This document shows, piece by piece, positions 45,973-60,000 of a stretch of DNA of 64,000 nucleotides (within the stretch, counting starts at the first letter, position 1; every line of letters begins with the position of its first letter). Under the pieces are notes generated by a model. That model did no database searches, was not told the DNA's origin, and saw only the letters and a list, made by a program, of their open reading frames with translations. Position numbers and translations under genes: made by a program. Source of the DNA: Endomychus coccineus (lineage: Eukaryota; Arthropoda; Insecta; Coleoptera; Endomychidae); the NCBI GenBank assembly GCA_958510875.1, contig OY294067.1, positions 232,281,771 through 232,345,770 on the forward strand. The letters are read 5' to 3'.

Positions 45973-46389
45973 CAAAGTATTTAGTACAACGGATTGTAAT
46001 CGTGGCAAATTTTTTTTGGGATTTTCGCAAATATATCAATTTTGAGCCTTTCTGAATCATCTATACTATTTTTGGCATGATGTCTGTGTGCGTGTGTGTG
46101 CGTAGCACACTGTGTAGACTCAGTTTACGTAGTATGTATTGTAAGGTTCGTGACAGTGATGGCAATAAAATTTCCGGGTTTTTGCGGATATATCCATTTT
46201 GAGAATTTCTGAATCGATCTAACGTATTTTCGATATGATGTCTGTATATGTGTGTGCGTAACCCACTGAGGACTCACTTTACGTAGTATATAGTGTGGAT
46301 TGTAATCGTGGCAAATAAATTTCCGGATTTTCGCGGATATATCCGTTTTGAGCAATTTTGGATCGAACTAAAGTATTTTTGACATGGTT

Positions 46390-49300
46390 TCTGTGTGTAA
46401 CCCGCCCGGGACACACTTTACAAAGTATTTAGTACAACGGATTGTAATCGTGGCAAAATTTTTTTGGGATTTTCGCAAATATATCAATTTTGAGCCTTTC
46501 TGAATCATCTATACTATTTTTGGCATGATGTCTGTGTGCGTGTGTGTGCGTACTGTGTAGACTCAGTTTACGTAGTATGTATTGTAAGGTTCGTGACAGT
46601 GATGGCAATAAAATTTCCGGATTTTTGCGGATATATCCATTTTGAGAATTTCTGAATCGATCTAACGTATTTTCGATATGATGTCTGTATATGTGTGTGC
46701 GTAACCCACTGAGGACTCACTTTACGTAGTATATAGTGTGGATTGTAATCGTGGCAAATAAATATCCGGATTTTCGCGGATATATTCGTTTTGAGCAATT
46801 CTGGATCGAACTAAAGTATTTTTGACATGGTTTCTGTGTGTAACCCGCCCGGGACTCACTTTACAAAGTATTTAGTACAACGGATTGTAATCGTGGCAAA
46901 TTTTTTTTGGGATTTTCGCAAATATATCAATTTTGAGCCTTTCTGAATCATCTATACTATTTTTGGCATGATGTCTGTGTGCGTGTGTGTGCGTAGCACA
47001 CTGTGTAGACTCAGTTTACGTAGTATGTATTGTAAGGTTCGTGACAGTGATGGCAATAAAATTTCCGGATTTTTGCGGATATATCCATTTTGAGAATTTC
47101 TGAATCGATCTAACGTATTTTCGATATGATGTCTGTATATGTGTGTGCGTAACCCACTGAGGACTCACTTTACGTAGTATATAGTGTGGATTGTAATCGT
47201 GGCAAATAAATTTCCGGATTTTTGCGGATATATCCGTTTTGAGCAATTCTGGATCGAACTAAAGTATTTTTGACATGGTTTCTGTGTGTAACCCGCCGGG
47301 GACTCACTTTACAAAGTATTTAGTACAACGGATTGTAATCGTGGCAATTTTTTTTTGGGATTTTCGCAAATATATCAATTTTGAGCCTTTCTGAATCATC
47401 TATACTATTTTTGGCATGATGTCTGTGTGCGTGTGTGTGCGTAGCACACTGTGTAGACAGTTTACGTAGTATGTATTGTAAGGTTCGTGACAGTGATGGC
47501 AATAAAATTTCCGGATTTTTGCGGATATATCCATTTTGAGAATTTCTGAATCGATCTAACGTATTTTCGATATGATGTCTGTATATGTGTGTGCGTAACC
47601 CACTGAGGACTCACTTTACGTAGTATATAGTGTGGATTGTAATCGTGGCAAATAAATTTCCGGATTTTCGCGGATATATCCGTTTTGAGCAATTCTGGAT
47701 CGAACTAAAGTATTTTTGACATGGTTTCTGTGTGTAACCCGCCGGGGACTCACTTTACAAAGTATTTAGTACAACGGATTGTAATCGTGGCAAATTTTTT
47801 TTGATATTTTCGCAAATATATCAATTTCGAGCATTTCTGAATCATCTATACTATTTTTGGCATGATGTCTGTGTGCGTGTGTGTGCGTAGCACACTGTGT
47901 AGACTCAGTTTACGTAGTATGTATTGTAAGGTTCGTGACAGTGATGGCAATAAAATTTCCGGATTTTTGCGGATATATCCATTTTGAGAATTTCTGAATC
48001 GATCTAACGTATTTTCGATATGATGTCTGTATATGTGTGTGCGTAACCCACTGAGGACTCACTTTACGTAGTATATAGTGTGGATTGTAATCGTGGCAAA
48101 TAAATTTCCGGATTTTCGCGGATATATCCGTTTTGAGCAATTCTGGATCGAACTAAAGTATTTTTGACATGGTTTCTGTGTGTAACCCGCCCGGGACACA
48201 CTTTACAAAGTATTTAGTACAACGGATTGTAATCGTGGCAAAATTTTTTTGGGATTTTCGCAAATATATCAATTTTGAGCCTTTCTGAATCATCTATACT
48301 ATTTTTGGCATGATGTCTGTGTGCGTGTGTGTGCGTAGCACACTGTGTAGACTCAGTTTACGTAGTATGTATTGTAAGGTTCGTGACAGTGATGGCAATA
48401 AAATTTCCGGATTTTTGCGGATATATCCATTTTGAGAATTTCTGAATCGATCTAACGTATTTTCGATATGATGTCTGTATATGTGTGTGCGTAACCCACT
48501 GAGGACTCACTTTACGTAGTATATAGTGTGGATTGTAATCGTGGCAAATAAATATCCGGATTTTCGCGGATATATTCGTTTTGAGCAATTCTGGATCGAA
48601 CTAAAGTATTTTTGACATGGTTTCTGTGTGTAACCCGCCCGGGACTCACTTTACAAAGTATTTAGTACAACGGATTGTAATCGTGGCAAATTTTTTTTGG
48701 GATTTTCGCAAATATATCAATTTTGAGCCTTTCTGAATCATCTATACTATTTTTGGCATGATGTCTGTGTGCGTGTGTGTGCGTAGCACACTGTGTAGAC
48801 TCAGTTTACGTAGTATGTATTGTAAGGTTCGTGACAGTGATGGCAATAAAATTTCCGGATTTTTGCGGATATATCCATTTTGAGAATTTCTGAATCGATC
48901 TAACGTATTTTCGATATGATGTCTGTATATGTGTGTGCGTAACCCACTGAGGACTCACTTTACGTAGTATATAGTGTGGATTGTAATCGTGGCAAATAAA
49001 TTTCCGGATTTTTGCGGATATATCCGTTTTGAGCAATTCTGGATCGAACTAAAGTATTTTTGACATGGTTTCTGTGTGTAACCCGCCGGGGACTCACTTT
49101 ACAAAGTATTTAGTACAACGGATTGTAATCGTGGCAATTTTTTTTTGGGATTTTCGCAAATATATCAATTTTGAGCCTTTCTGAATCATCTATACTATTT
49201 TTGGCATGATGTCTGTGTGCGTGTGTGTGCGTAGCACACTGTGTAGACAGTTTACGTAGTATGTATTGTAAGGTTCGTGACAGTGATGGCAATAAAATTT

Positions 49301-49970
49301 CCGGATTTTTGCGGATATATCCATTTTGAGAATTTCTGAATCGATCTAACGTATTTTCGATATGATGTCTGTATATGTGTGTGCGTAACCCACTGAGGAC
49401 TCACTTTACGTAGTATATAGTGTGGATTGTAATCGTGGCAAATAAATTTCCGGATTTTCGCGGATATATCCGTTTTGAGCAATTCTGGATCGAACTAAAG
49501 TATTTTTGACATGGTTTCTGTGTGTAACCCGCCGGGGACTCACTTTACAAAGTATTTAGTACAACGGATTGTAATCGTGGCAAATTTTTTTTGATATTTT
49601 CGCAAATATATCAATTTCGAGCCTTTCTGAATCATCTATACTATTTTTGGCATGATGTCTGTGTGCGTGTGTGTGCGTAGCACACTGTGTAGACTCAGTT
49701 TACGTAGTATGTATTGTAAGGTTCGTGACAGTGATGGCAATAAAATTTCCGGATTTTTGCGGATATATCCATTTTGAGAATTTCTGAATCGATCTAACGT
49801 ATTTTCGATATGATGTCTGTATATGTGTGTGCGTAACCCACTGAGGACTCACTTTACGTAGTATATAGTGTGGATTGTAATCGTGGCAAATAAATTTCCG
49901 GATTTTCGCGGATATATCCGTTTTGAGCAATTCTGGATCGAACTAAAGTATTTTTGACATGGTTTCTGTG
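46390..49970 (+). repeat. Tandem pair of 1,790-bp blocks (four trimers each)
   Basis: Markers repeat at an offset of 1,790 bases: CCGCCCGGGACACAC (46,404/48,187), GTGTAGACAGTTTACG with a missing TC (47,450/49,240), and TTTTTTGATATTTTCGC (47,800/49,590). The offset is two bases below four trimers because of shared small deletions. Confidence 0.85.
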
Positions 49971-52900
49971 TGTAACCCGCCGGGGACTCACTTTACAAAG
50001 TATTTAGTACAACGGATTGTAATCGTGGCAAATTTTTTTTGGGATTTTCGCAAATATATCAATTTTGAGCCTTTCTGAATCATCTATACTATTTTTGGCA
50101 TGATGTCTGTGTGCGTGTGTGTGCGTAGCACACTGTGTAGACTCAGTTTACGTAGTATGTATTGTAAGGTTCGTGACAGTGATGGCAATAAAATTTCCGG
50201 ATTTTTGCGGATATATCCATTTTGAGAATTTCTGAATCGATCTAACGTATTTTCGATATGATGTCTGTATATGTGTGTGCGTAACCCACTGAGGACTCAC
50301 TTTACGTAGTATATAGTGTGGATTGTAATCGTGGCAAATAAATTTCCGGATTTTCGCGGATATATCCGTTTTGAGCAATTCTGGATCGAACTAAAGTATT
50401 TTTGACATGGTTTCTGTGTGTAACCCGCCGGGACTCACTTTACAAAGTATTTAGTACAACGGATTGTAATCGTGGCAAATTTTTTTTGGGATTTTCGCAA
50501 ATATATCAATTTTGAGCCTTTCTGAATCATCTATACTATTTTTGGCATGATGTCTGTGTGCGTGTGTGTGCGTAGCACACTGTGTAGACTCAGTTTATGT
50601 AGTATGTATTGTAAGGTTCGTGACAGTGATGGCAATAAAATTTCCGGATTTTTGCGGATATATCCATTTTGAGAATTTCTGAATCGATCTAACGTATTTT
50701 CGATATGATGTCTGTATATGTGTGTGCGTAACCCACTGAGGACTCACTTTACGTGGTATATAGTGTGGATTGTAATCGTGGCAAATAAATTTCCGGATTT
50801 TCGCGGATATATCCGTTTTGAGCAATTCTGGATCGAACCAAAGTATTTTTGACATGGTTTCTGTGTGTAACCCGCCGGGGACTCACTTTACAAAGTATTT
50901 AGTACAACGGATTGTAATCGTGGCAAATTTTTTTTGGGATTTTCGCAAATATATACATTTTGAGCCTTTCTGATTCATCTATACTATTTTTGGCATGATG
51001 TATGTGTGCGTGTGTGTGCGTAGCACACTGTGTAGACTCAGTTTACGTAGTATGTCTTGTAAGGTTCGTGACAGTGATGGCAATAAAATTTCCGGATTTT
51101 TGCGGATATATCCATTTTGAGAATTTCTGAATCGATCTAACGTATTTTCGATATGATGTCTGTATATGTGTGTGCGTAACCCACTGAGGACTCACTTTAC
51201 GTAGTATATAGTGTGGATTGTAATCGTGGCAAATAAATTTCCGGATTTTCGCGGATATATCCGTTTTGAGCAATTCTGGATAGAACTAAAGTATTTTTGA
51301 CATGGTTTCTGTGTGTAACCCGCCGGGGACTCACTTTACAAAGTATTTAGTACAACGGATTGTAATCGTGGCAAATTTTTTTTGGGATTTTCGCAAATAT
51401 ATCAATTTTGAGCCTTTCTGAATCATCTATACTATTTTTGGCATGATGTCTGTGTGCGTGTGTATGCGTAGCACACTGTGTAGACTCAGTTTACGTAGTA
51501 TGTATTGTAAGGTTCGTGACAGTGATGGCAATAAAATTTCCGGATTTTTGCGGATATATCCATTTTGAGAATTTCTGAATCGATCTAACGTATTTTCGAT
51601 ATGATGTCTGTATACGTGTGTGCGTAACCCACTGAGGACTCACTTTACGTAGTATATAGTGTGGATTGTAATCGTGGCAAATAAATTTCCGGATTTTCGC
51701 GGATATATCCGTTTTGAGCAATTCTGGATAGAACTAAAGTATTTTTGACATGGTTTCTGTGTGTAACCCGCCGAGGACTCACTTTACAAAGTATTTAGTA
51801 CAACGGATTGTAATCGTGGCAAATTTTTTCTGGGATTTTCGCAAATATATCAATTTTGAGCCTTTCTGAATCATCTATACTATTTTTGGCATGATGTCTG
51901 TGTGCGTGTGTGTGCGTAGCACACTGTGTAGACTCAGTTTACGTAGTATGTATTGTAAGGTTCGTGACAGTGATGGCAATAAAATTTCCGGATTTTTGCG
52001 GATATATCCATTTTGAGAATTTCTGAATCGATCTAACGTATTTTCGATATGATGTCTGTATATGTGTGCGCGTAACCCACTGAGGACTCACTTTACGTAG
52101 TATATAGTGTGGATTGTAATCGTGGCAAATAAATTTCCTGATTTTTGCGGATATATCCGTTTTGAGCAATTCTGGATCGAACTAAAGTATTTTTACATGG
52201 TTTCTGTGTGTAACCCGCCGGGGACTCACTTTACAAAGTATTTAGTACAACGGATTGTAATCGTGGCAAATTTTTTTTGGGATTTTCGCAAATATATCAA
52301 TTTTGAGCCTTTCTGAATCATCTATACTATTTTTGGCATGATGTCTGTGTGCGTGTGTGTGCGTAGCACACTGTGTAGACTCAGTTTACGTAGTATGTAT
52401 TGTAAGGTTCGTGACAGTGATGGCAATAAAATTTCCGGATTTTTGCGGATATATCCATTTTGAGAATTTCTGAATCGATCTAACGTATTTTCGATATGAT
52501 GTCTGTATATGTGTGTGCGTAACCCACTGAGGACTCACTTTACGTAGTATATAGTGTGGATTGTAATCGTGGCAAATAAATTTCCGGATTTTCGCGGATA
52601 TATTCGTTTTGAGCAATTCTGGATCGAACTAAAGTATTTTTGACATGGTTTCTGTGTGTAACCCGCCGGGGACTCACTTTACAAAGTATTTAGTACAACG
52701 GATTGTAATCGTGTCAAATTTTTTTTGGGATTTTCGCAAATATATCAATTTTGAGCCTTTCTGAATCATCTATACTATTTTTGGCATGATGTCTGTGTGC
52801 GTGTGTATGCGTAGCACACTGTGTAGACTCAGTTTACGTAGTATGTATTGTAAGGTTCGTGACAGTGATGGCAAAAAAATTTCCGGATTTTTGCGGATAT

Positions 52901-55900
52901 ATCCATTTTGAGAATTTCTGAATCGATCTAACGTATTTTCGATATGATGTCTGTATATGTGTGTGCGTAACCCACTGAGGACTCACTTTACGTAGTATAT
53001 AGTGTGGATTGTAATCGTGGCAAATAAATTTCCGGATTTTCGCGGATATATCCGTTTTGAGCAATTCTGGATAGAACTAAAGTATTTTTGACATGGTTTC
53101 TGTGTGTAACCCGCCGGGGACTCACTTTACAAAGTATTTAGTACAACGGATTGTAATCGTGGCAAATTTTTTTTGGGATTTTCGCAAATATATCAATTTT
53201 GAGCCTTTCTGAATCATCTATACTATTTTTGGCATGATGTCTGTGTGCGTGTGTATGCGTAGCACACTGTGTAGACTCAGTTTACGTAGTATGTATTGTA
53301 AGGTTCGTGACAGTGATGGCAATAAAATTTCCGGATTTTTGCGGATATATCCATTTTGAGAATTTCTGAATCGATCTAACGTATTTTCGATATGATGTCT
53401 GTATACGTGTGTGCGTAACCCACTGAGGACTCACTTTACGTAGTATATAGTGTGGATTGTAATCGTGGCAAATAAATTTCCGGATTTTCGCGGATATATC
53501 CGTTTTGAGCAATTCTGGATAGAACTAAAGTATTTTTGACATGGTTTCTGTGTGTAACACGCCGGGGACTCACTTTACAAAGTATTTAGTACAACGGATT
53601 GTAATCGTGGCAAATTTTTTTTGGGATTTCCGCAAATATATCAATTTTGGGCCTTTCTGAATCATCTATACTATTTTTGGCATGATGTCTGTGTGCGTGT
53701 GTGTGCGTAGCACACTGTGTAGACTCAGTTTACGTAGTATGTATTGTAAGGTTCGTGACAGTGATGGCAATAAAATTTCCGGATTTTTGCGGATATATCC
53801 ATTTTGAGAATTTCTGAATCGATCTAACGTATTTTCGATATGATGTCTGTATATGTGTGTGCGTAACCCACTGAGGACTCACTTTACGTAGTATATAGTG
53901 TGGATTGTAATCGTGGCAAATAAATTTCCGGATTTTCGCGGATATATCCGTTTTGAGCAATTCTGGATCGAACTAAAGTATTTTTGACATGGTTTCTGTG
54001 TGTGACCCGCCGGGGACTCACTTTACAAAGTATTTAGTACAACGGATTGTAATCGTGGCAAATTTTTTTTGATATTTTCGCAAATATATCAATTTCGAGC
54101 CTTTCTGAATCATCTATACTATTTTTGGCATGATGTCTGTGTGCGTGTGTGTGCGTAGCACACTGTGTAGACTCAGTTTACGTAGTATGTATTGTAAGGT
54201 TCGTGACAGTGATGGCAATAAAATTTCCGGATTTTTGCGGATATATCCATTTTGAGAATTTCTGAATCGATCTAACGTATTTTCGATATGATGTCTGTAT
54301 ATGTGTGTGCGTAACCCACTGAGGACTCACTTTACGTAGTATATAGTGTGGATTGTAATCGTGGCAAATAAATTTCCGGATTTTCGCGGATATATCCGTT
54401 TTGAGCAATTCTGGATCGAACTAAAGTATTTTTGACATGGTTTCTGTGTGTAACCCGCCGGGGACTCACTTCACAAAGTATTTAGTACAACGGATTGTAA
54501 TCGTGGCAAATTTTTTTTGGGATTTTCGCAAATATATCAATTTTGAGCCTTTCTGAATCATCTATACTATTTTTGGCATGATGTCTGTGTGCGTGTGTGT
54601 GCGTAGCACACTGTGTAGACTCAGTTTACGTAGTATGTATTGTAAGGTTCGTGACAGTGATGGCAATAAAATTTCCGGATTTTTGCGGATATATCCATTT
54701 TGAGAATTTCTGAATCGATCTAACGTATTTTCGATATGATGTCTGTATATGTGTGTGCGTAACCCACTGAGGACTCACTTTACGTAGTATATAGTGTGGA
54801 TTGTAATCGTGGCAAATAAATTTCCGGATTTTCGCGGATATATCCGTTTTGAGCAATTCTGGATCGAACTAAAGTATTTTTGACATGGTTTCTGTGTGTA
54901 ACCCGCCGGGACTCACTTTACAATGTATTTAGTACAACGGATTGTAATCGTGGCAAATTTTTTTTGGGATTTTCGCAAATATATCAATTTTGAGCCTTTC
55001 TGAATCATCTATACTATTTTTGGCATGATGTCTGTGTGCGTGTGTGTGCGTAGCACACTGTGTAGACTCAGTTTATGTAGTATGTATTGTAAGGTTCTTG
55101 ACAGTGATGGCAATAAAATTTCCGGATTTTTGCGGATATATCCATTTTGAGAATTTCTGAATCGATCTAACGTATTTTCGATATGATGTCTGTATATGTG
55201 TGTGCGTAACCCACTGAGGACTCACTTTACGTGGTATATAGTGTGGATTGTAATCGTGGCAAATAAATTTCCGGATTTTCGCGGATATATCCGTTTTGAG
55301 CATTTCTGGATCGAACCAAAGTATTTTTGACATGGTTTCTGTGTGTAACCCGCCGGGGACTCACTTTACAAAGTATTTAGTACAACGGATTGTAATCGTG
55401 GCGAATTTTTTTTGGGATTTTCGCAAATATATACATTTTGAGCCTTTCTGAATCATCTATACTATTTTTGGCATGATGTATGTGTGCGTGTGTGTGCGTA
55501 GCACACTGTGTAGACTCAGTTTACGTAGTATGTCTTGTAAGGTTCGTGACAGTGATGGCAATAAAATTTCCGGATTTTTGCGGATATATCCATTTTGAGA
55601 ATTTCTGAATCGATCTAACGTATTTTCGATATGATGTCTGTATATGTGTGTGCGTAACCCACTGAGGACTCACTTTACGTAGTATATAGTGTGGATTGTA
55701 ATCGTGGCAAATAAATTTCCGGATTTTCGCGGATATATCCGTTTTGAGCAATTCTGGATCGAACTAAAGTATTTTTGACATGGTTTCTGTGTTTAACCCG
55801 CCGAGGACTCACTTTACAAAGTATTTAGTACAACGGATTGTAATCGTGGCAAATTTTTTCTGGGATTTTCGCAAATATATCAATTTTGAGCCTTTCTGAA

Positions 55901-57930
55901 TCATCTATACTATTTTTGGCATGATGTCTGTGTGCGTGTGTGTGCGTAGCACACTGTGTAGACTCAGTTTACGTAGTATGTATTGTAAGGTTCGTGACAG
56001 TGATGGCAATAAAATTTCCGGATTTTTGCGGATATATCCATTTTGAGAATTTCTGAATCGATCTAACGTATTTTCGATATGATGTCTGTATATGTGTGCG
56101 CGTAACCCACTGAGGACTCACTTTACGTAGTATATAGTGTGGATTGTAATCGTGGCAAATAAATTTCCTGATTTTTGCGGATATATCCGTTTTGAGCAAT
56201 TCTGGATCGAACTAAAGTATTTTTACATGGTTTCTGTGTGTAACCCGCCGGGGACTCACTTTACAAAGTATTTAGTACAACGGATTGTAATCGTGGCAAA
56301 TTTTTTTTGGGATTTTCGCAAATATATCAATTTTGAGCCTTTCTGAATCATCTATACTATTTTTGGCATGATGTCTGTGTGCGTGTGTGTGCGTAGCACA
56401 CTGTGTAGACTCAGTTTACGTAGTATGTATTGTAAGGTTCGTGACAGTGATGGCAATAAAATTTCCGGATTTTTGCGGATATATCCATTTTGAGAATTTC
56501 TGAATCGATCTAACGTATTTTCGATATGATGTCTGTATATGTGTGTGCGTAACCCACTGAGGACTCACTTTACGTAGTATATAGTGTGGATTGTAATCGT
56601 GGCAAATAAATTTCCGGATTTTCGCGGATATATTCGTTTTGAGCAATTCTGGATCGAACTAAAGTATTTTTGACATGGTTTCTGTGTGTAACCCGCCGGG
56701 GACTCTTTTTACAAAGTATTTAGTACAACGGATTGTAATCGTGGCAAATTTTTTTTGGGATTTTCGCAAATATATCAATTTTGAGCCTTTCTGAATCATC
56801 TATACTATTTTTGGCATGATGTCTGTGTGCGTGTGTATGCGTAGCACACTGTGTAGACTCAGTTTACGTAGTATGTATTGTAAGGTTCGTGACAGTGATG
56901 GCAAAAAAATTTCCGGATTTTTGCGGATATATCCATTTTGAGAATTTCTGAATCGATCTAACGTATTTTCGATATGATGTCTGTATATGTGTGTGCGTAA
57001 CCCACTGAGGACTCACTTTACGTAGTATATAGTGTGGATTGTAATCGTGGCAAATAAATTTCCGGATTTTCGCGGATATATCCGTTTTGAGCAATTCTGG
57101 ATAGAACTGAAGTATTTTTGACATGGTTTCTGTGTGTAACCCGCCGGGGACTCACTTTACAAAGTATTTAGTACAACGGATTGTAATCGTGGCAAATTTT
57201 TTTTGGGATTTTCGCAAATATATCAATTTTGAGCCTTTCTGAATCATCTATACTATTTTTGGCATGATGTCTGTGTGCGTGTGTATGCGTAGCACACTGT
57301 GTAGACTCAGTTTACGTAGTATGTATTGTAAGGTTCGTGACAGTGATGGCAAAAAAATTTCCGGATTTTTGCGGATATATCCATTTTGAGAATTTCTGAA
57401 TCGATCTAACGTATTTTCGATATGATGTCTGTATACGTGTGTGCGTAACCCACTGAGGACTCACTTTACGTAGTATATAGTGTGGATTGTAATCGTGGCA
57501 AATAAATTTCCGGATTTTCGCGGATATATCCGTTTTGAGCAATTCTGGATAGAACTAAAGTATTTTTGACATGGTTTCTGTGTGTAACACGCCGGGGACT
57601 CACTTTACAAAGTATTTAGTACAACGGATTGTAATCGTGGCAAATTTTTTTTGGGATTTTCGCAAATATATCAATTTTGGGCCTTTCTGAATCATCTATA
57701 CTATTTTTGGCATGATGTCTGTGTGCGTGTGTGTGCGTAGCACACTGTGTAGACTCAGTTTACGTAGTATGTATTGTAAGGTTCGTGACAGTGATGGCAA
57801 TAAAATTTCCGGATTTTTGCGGATATATCCATTTTGAGAATTTCTGAATCGATCTAACGTATTTTCGATATGATGTCTGTATATGTGTGTGCGTAACCCA
57901 CTGAGGACTCACTTTACGTAGTATATAGTG
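49560..57930 (+). repeat. Pair of roughly 4.0-4.5-kb blocks differing by one trimer
   Basis: Markers in the first part (CCGCCGGGACTCAC at 50,424/54,902; ACGTGGTATATAG at 50,752/55,230) are offset by 4,478 bases, ten trimers less two bases. Markers in the second part (GTGTGCGCGTAACCC at about 52,068/56,098; GGCAAAAAAATTTCC at 52,870/56,900) are offset by 4,030 bases, nine trimers less two. One 448-bp trimer has therefore been lost from the second block or gained in the first, near 51,490-51,940. Confidence 0.85.
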
Positions 57931-58503
57931 TGGATTGTAATCGTGACAAATAAATTTCCTGATTTTTGCGGATATATCCGTTTTGAGCAATTCTGGATCG
58001 AACTAAAGTATTTTTGACATGGTTTCTGTGTGTAACCCGCCGAGGACTCACTTTACAAAGTATTTAGTACAACGGATTGTAATCGTGGCAAATTTTTTTT
58101 GGGATTTTCGCAAATATATCAATTTTGAGCCTTTCTGAATCATCTATACTATTTTTGGCATGATGTCTGTGTGCGTGTGTGTGCGTAGCACACTGTGTAG
58201 ACTCAGTTTACGTAGTATGTATTGTAAGGTTCGTGACAGTGATGGCAATAAAATTTCCGGATTTTTGCGGATATATCCATTTTGAGAATTTCTGAATCGA
58301 TCTAACGTATTTTCGATATGATGTCTGTATATGTGTGTGCGTAACCCACTGAGGACTCACTTTACGTAGTATATAGTGTGGATTGTAATCGTGGCAAATA
58401 AATTTCCGGATTTTCGCGGATATATCCGTTTTGAGCAATTCTGGATCGAACTAAAGTATTTTTGACATGGTTTCTGTGTGTAACCCGCCGGGGACTCACT
58501 TTA

Positions 58504-58952
58504 CAAAGTATTTAGTACAACGGATTGTAATCGTGGAAAACATTTCCTGATATTCGCAAGTATATCTATCCATTTTGAGAAATTCCGAATCAATATAAAG
58601 TATTTTTTTAATGATGTCTGTGTATGTGTGTGCGTAACTCACTAAGGACTAAGGACTTTACGTAGTATATAGTGTAAGAGATTGTATTCGTGGCAAAACA
58701 ATTTCCAGATTTTCGCGGATATATCCGTTTAGAGCAATTCTGAATCAATATAAAGTATTTTTGACATGATGTCTGTGTATGTCTGTGCGTAACCCACTTG
58801 AGGACTCACTTTACGTAGTATATAGTGTGGATTGTAATCGTGGCAAATAAATTTCCGGATTTTCGCGGATATATCCGTTTTGAGCAATTCTGGATCGAAC
58901 TAAAGTATTTTTGACATGGTTTCTGTGTGTAACCCGCCGGGGACTCACTTTA
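58504..58952 (+). repeat. Alternative trimer D-E-B, copy 3
   Basis: D-E-B order as in copies 1 and 2, with one extra T in CCCACTTGAGG. It follows the end of the 4-kb block pair and precedes more regular trimers. Confidence 0.88.
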
Positions 58953-60000
58953 CAAAGTATTTAGTACAACGGATTGTAATCGTGGCAAATTTTTTTGGGA
59001 TTTTCGCAAATATATCAATTTTGAGCCTTTCTGAATCATCTATACTATTTTTGGCATGATGTCTGTGTGCGTGTGTGTGCGTAGCACACTGTGTAGACTC
59101 AGTTTACGTAGTATGTATTGTAAGGTTCGTGACAGTGATGGCAATGAAATTTCCGGATATTTGCGGATATATCCATTTTGAGAATTTCTGAATCGATCTA
59201 ACGTATTTTCGATATGATGTCTGTATATGTGTGTGCGTAACCCACTGAGGACTCACTTTACGTAGTATATAGTGTGGATTGTAATCGTGGCAAATAAATT
59301 TCCGGATTTTCGCGGATATATCCGTTTTGAGCAATTCTGGATCGAACTAAAGTATTTTTGACATGGTTTCTGTGTGTAACCCGCCCGGGACTCACTTTAC
59401 AAAGTATTTAGTACAACGGATTGTAATCGTGGCAAATTTTTTTTTGGGATTTTCGCAAATATATCAATTTTGAGCCTTTCTGAATCATCTATACTATTTT
59501 TGGCATGATGTCTGTGTGCGTGTGTGTGCGTAGTACACTGTGTAGACTCAGTTTACGTAGTATGTATTGTAAGGTTCGTGACAGTGATGGCAATAAAATT
59601 TCCGGATTTTTGCGGATATATCCATTTTGAGAATTTCTGAATCGATCTAACGTATTTTCGATATGATGTCTGTATATGTGTGTGCGTAACCCACTGAGGA
59701 CTCACTTTACGTAGTATATAGTGTGGATTGTAATCGTGGCAAATAAATTTCCTGATTTTTCCGGATATATCCGTTTTGAGCAATTCTGGATCGAACTAAA
59801 GTATTTTTGACATGGTTTCTGTGTGTAACCCGCCGGGGACTCACTTTACAAAGTATTTAGTACAACGGATTGTAATCGTGGCAAATTTGTTTTGGGATTT
59901 TCGCAAATATATCAATTTTGAGCCTTTCTGAATCATCTATACTATTTTTGGCATGATGTCTGTGAGCGTGTGTGTGCGTAGCACACTGTGTAGACTCAGT

